The notes: a model not told the origin generated them from the sequence alone. Shown: positions 1 through 6,412, counted from the stretch's first letter. The stretch is 7,113 nucleotides of DNA from Rhodospirillales bacterium (GCA_015654915.1 JAATFY010000099.1:1-7113); one strand, 5' to 3'. Translations and numbers: made by a program.

Positions 1-15
1 CGACGGCAGCACCAT
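1..15 (-). CDS. Possible 5' end of an unidentified minus-strand gene (partial)
   Basis: An ATG on the minus strand at 15-13 opens a frame (Met-Val-Leu-Pro-Ser) that leaves the window after five codons. It is preceded at 27-22 by AGGGGA, a good Shine-Dalgarno match 6 nt before the ATG. This is the best ribosome-binding site near the left edge. The same frame is open further upstream to ATGs at 108 and 114, inside the end of the DUF882 gene, so a longer product overlapping that gene by about 26 nt is possible. Those starts lack a visible ribosome-binding site. Too little is visible to suggest a function. If real, it would be the next gene in the same direction as the cell-wall block. Confidence 0.3.
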
Positions 16-21
16 CGAGCG

Positions 22-27
22 TCCCCT
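22..27 (-). promoter_or_regulatory. Shine-Dalgarno-like site for the left-edge gene
   Basis: On the minus strand these bases read AGGGGA, 6 nt before the ATG at 15. This is the only reason to prefer that start over the upstream in-frame ATGs at 108 and 114. Confidence 0.35.
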
Positions 28-82
28 GACATTCAGTGCGGCAAGGATATCGGGATAATTCAGGCGGGGCTCTGCGAAGGAA

Positions 83-631
83 CTACCACCTTCTGAGCGG
101 CCCCACATCGACATGGACGAACTGGGAGTCGGGGTAGTAACCGACGCCGCCGCGGCGCATGTCCAGAGCCACATTATGGATTTTATTCAAGGGCGTGCCG
201 TGCATGCGGATATCGATCGCCATGCCCTTGGTGTGATAACTATTCTTGGCCACGCCGTCGGAATAGCTGGCCAGCATCATGTTGGTTTTCGGCGAACGGT
301 AGCCGGAGACGATCTCGATGGGGCGGTCGTTTTTGACCCTGTGCTGCAAATCATACAGCAAATCCATCAGCCGCACGTTCATCGGATAGACATCGCCCGA
401 ATAATGGTCGCGCAGGATGCGATTGATTTTGGAAAGGGCGGCGCGGTCGTAGCTGCCGTCTTTCCAATAAGTGACGTGCAGTCTCTCGTCGGTATGCAGG
501 TTATGAAAATCCAGCGTGCGCGCGCCCTTGATGTGGGGCACGGCAAAAGCGGGCGTGGCGATGCCGCAAGCCACGGCGGTAAGACCGAGTTGCAGGAAAC
601 GGCGGCGGGTTCCGTTAAAAAGTGCTGTCAT
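83..631 (-). CDS. Tat-exported DUF882 / YcbK-type peptidase M15-like protein
   Basis: The family (DUF882, YcbK, M15-like; related to D-Ala-D-Ala carboxypeptidases and MepA-type murein hydrolases) is thought to act on periplasmic peptidoglycan. The frame opens at 676 (197 aa), but I prefer the ATG at 631 (182 aa). From there a twin-arginine signal follows at once: TRRRFLQ, a hydrophobic stretch, then Ala-Phe-Ala before the mature protein. Neither start has a clear ribosome-binding site. In 197-aa numbering, the zinc-site pattern is complete: SGYRSPKTN at 124-132, then H148 and D155 in the SYHTKGMAID segment, then H188-V-D190 near the C-terminus. The gene follows the L,D-transpeptidase gene by 58 bp from the long start (103 bp from the preferred one), the same pairing as E. 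coli ycbB-ycbK, so an operon is likely. Peptidase activity is inferred, and the substrate is unknown. Confidence 0.88.
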   Translation of the reverse strand: MTALFNGTRRRFLQLGLTAVACGIATPAFAVPHIKGARTLDFHNLHTDERLHVTYWKDGSYDRAALSKINRILRDHYSGDVYPMNVRLMDLLYDLQHRVKNDRPIEIVSGYRSPKTNMMLASYSDGVAKNSYHTKGMAIDIRMHGTPLNKIHNVALDMRRGGVGYYPDSQFVHVDVGPLRRW

Positions 632-734
632 GATGATTGCAAAGAAGCGGCTTTGGAATCGTGGAAAGGAATACACATAAATGGATTAAGGCTTCGTTAC
701 AAGAGATTAACGATATAAGGAATCAATAGTGGTT

Positions 735-2375
735 TCAGGGGGTTGGAGTCGATTGGGTTGCAGGTGAAGCTGGTTCCGGCCTCAGGTTATCCATGAGGAA
801 CTTGTCGTAATCATAGACATCCTTGCGAAAATTCACGCGCCCCTCATCGTCGGTAAACACGCTCCAATACACCACATAGATCGGTATCGGCTTCGCGAGA
901 CCGACCCAATGCGTTTTATTCGCATTTATTTCGTCTTCGATATGTTTGATGTCCCAATGATCCTTGTTATGGGCGAGGAAGATTTCCGCGACCTGTTCCG
1001 GCTCCTGTAAGCGTATGCAGCCCGAGCTGAGATTGCGTTCGTTCTTTTTGAACAGTTCCTGATGCGGCGTGCCGTGCATGTAAACCGCGAAATCGTTGTT
1101 GAAATCGAATTTCAGGCGGCCAAGGCTGTTCTGATCGCCGGGCGCCTGCCGCAGCTGGAAATTGAAGTCGCGTTCGCGCATCGATCTCCAGTCGATATCG
1201 TCGCCATAGGGATCGTTGGTATCGTCCTTGATAACGAAGCCGAGTTTTTCCAGATAATGCGGGTCCTTGCGCAGCTTCGGCAGAATATCCTTGCGCGCGA
1301 TTTTCGTCGGCACATGCCAGATGGGATTGACGATCATGCTGCGGATCGTGCTTTGGATAAAAGGCGTCTTGCGGTCGGTGCGCCCGACAATCACCAGTCC
1401 GCGATAGATAATTTTTCCGTCTTCGACAATGATGACCGAAACATCCGGAATATTCACCAACACATAATAATCCGGGGGGAAATCGTCCGGCATATGCCGC
1501 CAGCGCTCCATATTGGCCATGATCTGGTCGATACGCGTGGCGGCCGGCACGTTCAGGGCTTCAAGCGCTTTCGCGCCGATATTGCCGTCCGTACCAAGGC
1601 CATTCCGTGTTTGATAGGCAAGGACCGCCTTGCGCAAATCTTCGTCGAAAACGCCGTTTTCCGGCTCCGGCAACGATATCTGCGGCAGATAGCCTTCCGC
1701 CGCCAGCCTTGCGCGCAACTGGGCGATGCGGGGACCGTGATCTTTAGGATGCAGGGCCGGACCAGCCTCTATTGTCGGCCAGCCGCCGGTTTCGGCCATG
1801 GCGCGATAGATGTGCAGAGCTTGCGCCAACTGCCGATAGGCCGGATTTTTCGGTGCCAGACTTTCGATATATTCGTTCAATCCGTTGGCGGCGATAGCGG
1901 CGGCGAGGGTCGTCGGTATATCGATGTCGCTGCGACGGAAATTCCAGCCTTGGTAAACATCGGCGAGATCAAGAATATCGCCGTGCAAATCGTGCGCGAG
2001 GCGCAACAGCGTATCGCTGACCAGGAGTTCGAGTTTCGCTTTATTGTCGCTGTCCGGCGCGGAGGTAAGTTCCCGCATCAACGCCAGCGGATAATCGTCG
2101 GACTGCAATCCGTGATATTCGATAAGCTGCTCGATCGACGCGAGAAAGGCGGAAAAAGTTTCGTTGTTCTCGCGGCCGACGAAATCCCAGGCCGGACGGA
2201 AATTCCGCGCGGCATAGAATGTGTTCAACTCGTCGCGGGAAAGCTCATAGCCGTTCACCGCAACCTGTGGCGCGCCGAGTATCTTTTGCAGGTCGGGACC
2301 GGAAAACCAGTCGGCATGGGCCGTGGCCGTGAAAACGGCCAAAAAACTCAAAGCCAGACAAAATTTTCGGAACAT
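735..2375 (-). CDS. L,D-transpeptidase of the YcbB (LdtD) type with peptidoglycan-binding domain
   Basis: Enzymes of this family make 3-3 (meso-DAP to meso-DAP) cross-links in peptidoglycan in the periplasm, using a cysteine nucleophile. The 546-aa product starts with a Sec signal peptide (residues 1-21, Ala-His-Ala before Asp22). Next come an N-terminal scaffold region (about 22-200), a PG_binding_1-like domain (about 210-275, with the GxFDxxLRKAVLAYQ and GTDGNIGAKALEALN patterns) and a YkuD catalytic domain (about 303-470). The catalytic signature is complete: H434-G-T-P, then S450-S-G-C453-I-R455, where C453 is the expected nucleophile. The NPIWHVPTKIARKDILPKL segment at 350-368 is typical of the YcbB branch. 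The C-terminus is a short Pro/Ser/Thr-rich tail. The start is supported by AGGAAG at 2391-2386, 10 nt upstream. Length is somewhat below the E. coli enzyme (about 615 aa) but normal for the family. Confidence 0.95.
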   Translation of the reverse strand: MFRKFCLALSFLAVFTATAHADWFSGPDLQKILGAPQVAVNGYELSRDELNTFYAARNFRPAWDFVGRENNETFSAFLASIEQLIEYHGLQSDDYPLALMRELTSAPDSDNKAKLELLVSDTLLRLAHDLHGDILDLADVYQGWNFRRSDIDIPTTLAAAIAANGLNEYIESLAPKNPAYRQLAQALHIYRAMAETGGWPTIEAGPALHPKDHGPRIAQLRARLAAEGYLPQISLPEPENGVFDEDLRKAVLAYQTRNGLGTDGNIGAKALEALNVPAATRIDQIMANMERWRHMPDDFPPDYYVLVNIPDVSVIIVEDGKIIYRGLVIVGRTDRKTPFIQSTIRSMIVNPIWHVPTKIARKDILPKLRKDPHYLEKLGFVIKDDTNDPYGDDIDWRSMRERDFNFQLRQAPGDQNSLGRLKFDFNNDFAVYMHGTPHQELFKKNERNLSSGCIRLQEPEQVAEIFLAHNKDHWDIKHIEDEINANKTHWVGLAKPIPIYVVYWSVFTDDEGRVNFRKDVYDYDKFLMDNLRPEPASPATQSTPTP

Positions 2376-2455
2376 TGCGCTTGGTCTTCCTGCGAGTGAT
2401 TTCCCTTGGTAGTGTTTAGCCGGACTTTTCGCTTCTGGCCACGAGCTTTATTTCC
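2376..2455. promoter_or_regulatory. Divergent intergenic region between L,D-transpeptidase and RatA/COQ10-family genes
   Basis: Two head-to-head genes are separated by 80 bp, so start signals for both are expected here or just inside the genes. I found no convincing -35/-10 pair in either direction. The only clear signal is the transpeptidase ribosome-binding site at 2386-2391. The plus-strand gene has no obvious purine-rich site before its ATG. Confidence 0.3.
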
Positions 2456-2887
2456 ATGCCGCAACATAAAGAAAAACGCGTTTTACCCTACACGCCCGCG
2501 CAGCTTTTCGATCTGGTGGCGGGAATCGAGCGCTATCCCGAGTTCCTCCCTTGGTGCAAAGGGGCGCGGATTCTGGAACGGCAAGGCAACATCATCACTG
2601 CTGACCTTATTATCGGCTACAAGATGTTTCAGGAGAAATTTACGTCTGTCGTGACGCTCGACCCGCCGCAGGCGATTTCAGTGAGTTATAAATCCGGCCC
2701 TTTGGCCCACCTGACCAACGAATGGGGATTCAAGCCGGCGGGGAAGGGGTGTGAACTGTCCTTCCATGTCGATTTCGATTTCCGGTCCTCGCTGCTGCGC
2801 TCGGCTATGGAAATGTTTTTCGACAAGGCCCTGCGCAAAATGGTCGCGGCATTCGAGGCAAGGGCGGAGGAGCTTTACGGAGGTTAA
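2456..2887 (+). CDS. RatA / COQ10-family START-domain protein
   Basis: A 143-aa single-domain protein of the polyketide cyclase/START (SRPBCC) fold, the family that includes mitochondrial Coq10 (ubiquinone binding) and E. coli RatA (named a ribosome-association toxin). Visible hallmarks are the IERYPEFLPWCKGARIL segment (24-40), the FTSVVTLDPPQAISV strand pair (62-76), the SGPLAHLTNEWGF motif (80-92), and the C-terminal helix ending in AAFEARAEELYG. There is no signal peptide or membrane helix, so it is cytoplasmic or peripheral. In Alphaproteobacteria the likelier role is as a ubiquinone chaperone; the toxin label comes from homology and no antitoxin gene is seen. An in-frame TAG at 2417-2419 limits upstream starts. 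No Shine-Dalgarno site is evident before the ATG. Confidence 0.9.
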   Translation: MPQHKEKRVLPYTPAQLFDLVAGIERYPEFLPWCKGARILERQGNIITADLIIGYKMFQEKFTSVVTLDPPQAISVSYKSGPLAHLTNEWGFKPAGKGCELSFHVDFDFRSSLLRSAMEMFFDKALRKMVAAFEARAEELYGG

Positions 2888-2923
2888 CCCTATATCTGTC
2901 AAACAATCGGGCATGAAGTTCGT

Positions 2924-2955
2924 TAATAGGGGGAGTTCAAACCAACAGCCTATTA
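2924..2955 (+). repeat. Inverted repeat in the RatA-sigma intergenic region
   Basis: TAATAGG at 2924-2930 is matched by CCTATTA at 2949-2955, a perfect 7-bp inverted repeat around an 18-nt loop, followed by TTTCATT. It lies 37 bp past the RatA-family stop codon. It could be a weak terminator or attenuator for that gene, but the stem is AT-rich and there is no true uridine run, so the role is uncertain. Confidence 0.25.
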
Positions 2956-3011
2956 TTTCATTGTAAAACACCGGCGATTGGATAAATTGCCCGCGCGGTT
3001 ACGCCCTTGTG

Positions 3012-3031
3012 GTTAAAAGATTTTTATTAAC
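3012..3031. promoter_or_regulatory. Palindrome GTTAA-N10-TTAAC upstream of the sigma-factor gene
   Basis: GTTAA (3012-3016) and TTAAC (3027-3031) form an inverted repeat with a 10-bp AT-rich centre, with some further internal symmetry. It ends 12 bp before the sigma-factor ATG, where a repressor or autoregulator could act. The half-site spacing (TTAA-N10-TTAA) does not match the TTAA-N7-TTAA consensus of CtrA. Function is inferred from position and symmetry only. Confidence 0.3.
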
Positions 3032-3043
3032 TTTGGTTTCTCT

Positions 3044-5080
3044 ATGACGGTTGTTTTGCGGGATATTCGCGTGGGCCAAGGTCCAGGCGCACAAGCGGTC
3101 TCTGCCGACGAGATTCGACGGCAGCTTAGGGCGCTATTCAAGGCCGCAGGAATTGAGACGGCGGTGGATTTAACCCTTGCTATCGCTCAAGACACGGGCA
3201 TGCAACGCTCGAATGCAAAAGGTTTTCGAGCGCGATTTTTGAGAGGAAACGCTAGTCGAAAAACCCTTGATCTTGTTGCGCAAGTTATAACTCGCCGTAA
3301 GCCGCGAGAACTCGAAAATCTTCCACTGCCCTTAATGGAAATGCTTGCGCTTGCCGATGAGAGCGTCTTGATTAAATGGGAGGTTGCGCCGGCTGCTGAT
3401 AAGGCGGTTAAGGTCGTTACACGAGGTAACGTTAATACTGAGAAAGATCCCGACGACGATATTGTGGGGAAATATTTCCGCGAGGCGGGGGCGCCCGAAC
3501 TTTTAAGCCGTGAAGGTGAGGTCGCGGTCGCCAAGCGTATCGAGGCAGGCCGCGAAATGATGCTGGATGCGTTGTGCGAGAGTCCGCTTACTTTTGAGGC
3601 GTTGGGGGTTTGGCTGGAAGAACTGAAAGAGGGCAAGGTTAAATTACGTGATATTATTGATGTCGAGACGATGTATGAGAGATTTACGTCTGACAAAGCT
3701 AGTGCAGGCCACCCATCGCTGGAAAAAATTGTCGTGGGTGCGCCGGCAGAAGTAACGAATGAAGATGTTGGTGACGGTGACAACGAGTTTGACGAAAAAG
3801 ATAATCGAACCCTTCAGGTTATGGAAACGGCAATCGCATCGGACGTGATTGGAACTCTTGAGAAGATTGCGGCAACCTATAAAAAATTGGGTAGGTTGAA
3901 TGACATTGACGTTCAGGCCCGCTCTGCTTCCGTCGAACTTTCGCGTGGGCAGGCAAGGCGTTTTAGAAACTTGCACGACGAAACAGCGACGCTCGTTAAA
4001 AGCCTTATCTTCGATAATAACCGCATCGAAGCACTTATCGACCAATTATACGGAATTAATCGCCGTCTTACTTCAACGGAAATAAAGCTGCTCAGGCTGG
4101 CAGGACAACATGGTGTCGACCGCGACGAATTCATTGGTCAGTATAGGGGTCGAGAGCTTGATTCTGACTGGATAGAGCACGTGAGCAGTCTCCCCGGGGC
4201 CGGCTGGAAAAGCTTTGTCGAAGAGGAACGAGACGCCATTGCCGGATTACGTGGAGAAATTCGCGCGACGGCCGAAGATATACGCCAGCCCATCGATGGT
4301 TTTCGTCATACGGTTTTAACGGTCCAAAAAGGCGAACGCGAAGCTGCCATTGCCAAAAATGAAATGATCGAAGCCAATCTGCGTCTCGTCATTTCTATTG
4401 CCAAGAAATACCAGCATCGGGGCCTGCAGTTTCTCGATCTGATTCAGGAAGGCAATATCGGCCTGATGAAAGCCGTGGATAAGTTCGAGTGGCAACGCGG
4501 TTATAAATTCTCGACCTATGCGACTTGGTGGATCCGGCAGGCTGTTCAACGGGCGCTTCAAGATCAGGCCCGCACGATCCGTATCCCTGTGCATATAATC
4601 GAGGAGGGTAACAAACTGGTGCGTACTACGCGCCAGATGCTGCATGAAATCGGCCGCGAACCCACGCCAAGAGAGTTGGCGGAGAGAACGGGCATGCCCC
4701 TGGAAAAGGTTCAGAAAATTCTCAAGATTGTCAAAGAGCCCGTCAGTCTTCAAACGCCGATTGGCGATGAGGATGACGCGTATCTCGGCGATTTCATCGA
4801 GGACAAGGACGCGCTGCTGCCGATCGATGCCGCTATTCAAAAAGATTTAAGGGAGAGCACGCGGCAGGCTTTGTCAATACTTACGCCGCGCGAGGAACGT
4901 GCGCTTCGTATGCGCTTCGGTATCGGCATGAATACCGATCATACGGAAGGCGAGGTGGCGGAGCAGTTTGGCATTACCCGCGAAAAAATACGCCAACTTG
5001 AAGCGAAGGCGATGCGGAAATTAAGGCGTTCGCCGGACGCACGTACACTTCGAAGTTTTGTGGTCAAATCGTCCCTCTAA
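3044..5080 (+). CDS. rpoD: RpoD-family sigma-70 factor with an atypical basic N-terminal domain
   Basis: A 678-aa group 1-like sigma factor that directs RNA polymerase to promoters. Region 1.2 spans about 138-171 (PELLSREGEVAVAKRIEAGR). The long alphaproteobacterial non-conserved region spans about 172-425, including IAATYKKLGRL and NNRIEALIDQLYGINRRL. Region 2 spans about 437-508 (ANLRLVISIAKKY, GYKFSTYATWWIRQ), region 3 about 517-600, and region 4 about 608-662 (LTPREERALRMRFGIGMNTDH and the ITREKIRQLEAKAMRKL helix). Residues 1-130 do not resemble acidic region 1.1: by count, residues 1-90 hold 17 Arg/Lys against 8 Asp/Glu, with a possible helix-turn-helix at about 22-85. The -10 recognition helix has Gln502 where E. 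coli sigma70 has Thr440, and region 4.2 has Lys648 for Arg586. The ATG has no Shine-Dalgarno site; an in-frame TAA at 3014-3016 excludes a longer start. The usual neighbour dnaG is not adjacent. The symbol marks the family; this may be an extra paralogue rather than the housekeeping factor. Confidence 0.92.
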   Translation: MTVVLRDIRVGQGPGAQAVSADEIRRQLRALFKAAGIETAVDLTLAIAQDTGMQRSNAKGFRARFLRGNASRKTLDLVAQVITRRKPRELENLPLPLMEMLALADESVLIKWEVAPAADKAVKVVTRGNVNTEKDPDDDIVGKYFREAGAPELLSREGEVAVAKRIEAGREMMLDALCESPLTFEALGVWLEELKEGKVKLRDIIDVETMYERFTSDKASAGHPSLEKIVVGAPAEVTNEDVGDGDNEFDEKDNRTLQVMETAIASDVIGTLEKIAATYKKLGRLNDIDVQARSASVELSRGQARRFRNLHDETATLVKSLIFDNNRIEALIDQLYGINRRLTSTEIKLLRLAGQHGVDRDEFIGQYRGRELDSDWIEHVSSLPGAGWKSFVEEERDAIAGLRGEIRATAEDIRQPIDGFRHTVLTVQKGEREAAIAKNEMIEANLRLVISIAKKYQHRGLQFLDLIQEGNIGLMKAVDKFEWQRGYKFSTYATWWIRQAVQRALQDQARTIRIPVHIIEEGNKLVRTTRQMLHEIGREPTPRELAERTGMPLEKVQKILKIVKEPVSLQTPIGDEDDAYLGDFIEDKDALLPIDAAIQKDLRESTRQALSILTPREERALRMRFGIGMNTDHTEGEVAEQFGITREKIRQLEAKAMRKLRRSPDARTLRSFVVKSSL

Positions 5081-5108
5081 AGAGCCAAACAACGGCGGTA
5101 ACCTTCGG

Positions 5109-6245
5109 CTAGCCGGTTCGACCTTCCAGCGTAAGCGTTTCGAGCTGTAAAAACCCCGCCGGCATGCGTGTTTCGTTTTCCAGATTGCGTAAGGAAGGAC
5201 TTTCGCTCTCCTGCAGGGTGCGTTTGGTTATTTTCGTAAAACCGGCGGTCGTCATCGCTTTGCGCAGCGTGTTTTCGTCGTAGAGGAAGGTGTGTCCCCA
5301 ATCTCTCACGAAATTGTTGATAACGAATGCCGCGTTATCTTCCGGTGCTCCGGCAATAAATGTGCGGGCCGCCCATTTTATATAGGCGCGTTGCAGTTCC
5401 GATTTGTCGGGGCGAGCAAGACCAAGAAGGAAGGCCAGGTCGGGCGTCGAGATCCGCAGAGTGCCGGACGGTTTAAGAGTCCGGCGGCATTCCGCCAGCA
5501 TTTTCACGCCATCGTTATAAGAAATATGCTCGATCATATGTTCGCTGAAGATATAATCGAAGGTTCCGTCCTTAAAAGGAAAAGGCTGCGTCGCGTCGAT
5601 ATGCATAATATCCCCGGACGCCGGGAAATAATCGGCGTTCAGCCAGCCTGCCAATAAATTATCGCCGCAGCCGATGTGAAGTTTCGGTTCTTTGGTTTGC
5701 GCAAGATAACGTTCTGCAATATCACGGTCTAAAGCGCCAAAAGAGCGGGAAGTTTTTCGTGCGAAAATATCGGCTATTTCCCGCTCCGATGATTTTATCC
5801 TCAACCGGAAACGCTCCGTCCTGTACCCTGCGGCTTGAAGCATGGCATCGCGCGCGGCGTCTTTTTCCTTCTTACGATCATGGGTGCTGTCATCCAGCTC
5901 AACCACGGCCTCGACCTGAAGGGCCGTCCGGTCGCAAATCACGTAATCGGCGACCAGCCGGTTAAACTTGTTCCGTAGCGCGCTCCAATCCTTGAAGGGC
6001 ATATAGCCCTTGGTTTTCAGCAGGGCCGTGAACGCGACTTGCGGGAAAACATAATAATCCGGCAGCGCCTTTGTCAGGCGCAGGAAAAATTCGGTTTCGT
6101 TATCGGTCATCAGCTTTTTCGCCGCAAGCCGCGACAGGAAATCCGGCTTTTTAGGACGAGCGGCGCGAATAAGGCCACACAGAATGAGAAGAAACAGCAG
6201 GCCCGCGATAAAAAGCGCGATCTGTTGCAAAAGCTGCTGCTGCAT
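5109..6245 (-). CDS. Membrane-anchored DUF2726 (PD-(D/E)XK-like) and SAM-methyltransferase fusion protein
   Basis: From the ATG at 6245 the product is 378 aa. Residues 8-26 form one hydrophobic helix followed by a basic RAARPKK segment, suggesting an N-terminal anchor with the rest in the cytoplasm. Residues about 36-150 fit DUF2726, a nuclease-like family: E50, VFPQVAFTALL (66-76), VADYVICD (98-105) and VVELDDSTH (114-122) with its acidic residues. A linker at about 151-186 leads to a class I methyltransferase domain: LHIGCG (189-194) for SAM binding, the acidic D218 region, PFPFKDGTFDYIFSEHMIEH (221-240) and LRISTPDL (263-270). This resembles the predicted methyltransferases often seen in polysaccharide gene sets. 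The frame opens at 6329, but those codons overlap tRNA-Cys; GGAG 8 nt before the ATG at 6245 fixes the start. It converges on the sigma gene with a 28-bp gap. Substrates are unknown and nuclease activity is unproven. Confidence 0.88.
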   Translation of the reverse strand: MQQQLLQQIALFIAGLLFLLILCGLIRAARPKKPDFLSRLAAKKLMTDNETEFFLRLTKALPDYYVFPQVAFTALLKTKGYMPFKDWSALRNKFNRLVADYVICDRTALQVEAVVELDDSTHDRKKEKDAARDAMLQAAGYRTERFRLRIKSSEREIADIFARKTSRSFGALDRDIAERYLAQTKEPKLHIGCGDNLLAGWLNADYFPASGDIMHIDATQPFPFKDGTFDYIFSEHMIEHISYNDGVKMLAECRRTLKPSGTLRISTPDLAFLLGLARPDKSELQRAYIKWAARTFIAGAPEDNAAFVINNFVRDWGHTFLYDENTLRKAMTTAGFTKITKRTLQESESPSLRNLENETRMPAGFLQLETLTLEGRTG

Positions 6246-6253
6246 CCGCCAGA

Positions 6254-6257
6254 CTCC
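6254..6257 (-). promoter_or_regulatory. Ribosome-binding site that fixes the fusion-protein start
   Basis: On the minus strand these bases read GGAG, 8 nt before the ATG at 6245. With the upstream part of the frame occupied by tRNA-Cys, this supports the 378-aa product over the 406-aa one. Confidence 0.65.
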
Positions 6258-6299
6258 AATAGCTCGAAAATATCCGTGATAAAGCGAAATGCAGGAAGA

Positions 6300-6373
6300 T
6301 GGAGGCACGGGCCGGAATCGAACCGGCATAGACGGATTTGCAGTCCGCTACATAGCCATTCTGCCACCGCGCC
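6300..6373 (-). tRNA. tRNA-Cys (anticodon GCA), CCA encoded
   Basis: The reverse strand folds as a 74-nt tRNA. The acceptor arm GGCGCGG pairs with CCGTGCC (one G-U pair). The D arm is GCA/TGT around GAATGGCTA. The anticodon stem is GCGGA/TCCGT around CTGCAAA, giving anticodon GCA at 6341-6339. The T arm is GCCGG TTCGATT CCGGC. The discriminator base is U73, as expected for tRNA-Cys, and the terminal CCA is encoded at 6302-6300. The short D stem and 4-nt variable loop are normal for bacterial tRNA-Cys. It reads toward the DUF2726-methyltransferase gene, 54 bp downstream, with no clear terminator between them. Confidence 0.97.
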
Positions 6374-6383
6374 GCCGTCGGGC

Positions 6384-6412
6384 ACAGTAGGTTTTTAGGC
6401 CCTAGGGGTCAA
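6384..6412 (-). promoter_or_regulatory. Sigma-70 promoter of tRNA-Cys
   Basis: On the minus strand TTGACC (6412-6407) is followed by a 17-bp spacer and TACTGT (6389-6384). The mature tRNA begins 10 nt after the -10 element, leaving a very short leader. The stretch after the -10 (GCCCGACGGC) is G+C-rich, as in stringently controlled stable-RNA promoters. The spacer contains the palindrome CCCTAGGG at 6400-6407. Confidence 0.7.

Noticed and set aside
113..718. Plus-strand open frame (201 codons) opposite the DUF882 gene
   Set aside because: Antisense shadow; the minus strand carries a Tat signal and the full zinc-site pattern.
1062..2399. Long plus-strand open frame (445 codons) opposite the L,D-transpeptidase gene
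   Set aside because: It is the antisense shadow of a gene with complete signal peptide, domain and catalytic motifs. The translated sequence has no recognisable domain.
2456..2887. A toxin-antitoxin module based on the RatA name
   Set aside because: No small antitoxin gene lies next to it, and the sequence fits the COQ10/START family equally well.
3012..3031. CtrA binding site upstream of the sigma gene
   Set aside because: The half-sites are 10 bp apart rather than the 7 bp of the TTAA-N7-TTAA consensus.
3187..3783. Minus-strand open frame (198 codons) inside the sigma-factor gene
   Set aside because: Ser/Thr-rich shadow of the sigma-factor spacer, with no start signal or domain.
5100..5121. 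Palindrome CGGCTAGCCG (5106-5115) and flanking AACC/GGTT as a bidirectional terminator between the converging genes
   Set aside because: The palindrome has no loop, no T-run follows on either strand, and it overlaps the stop codon of the minus-strand gene.
5112..5121. GCCGGTTCGA matching the T arm of tRNA-Cys, as a possible integration repeat
   Set aside because: The match is 10 bp and on the opposite strand. Such matches are expected by chance in 7 kb, and no integrase or other mobile gene is present.
6246..6329. N-terminal extension of the DUF2726-methyltransferase protein by 28 codons
   Set aside because: It would run into tRNA-Cys (6300-6373). A proper ribosome-binding site and a membrane-helix N-terminus occur at the ATG at 6245.
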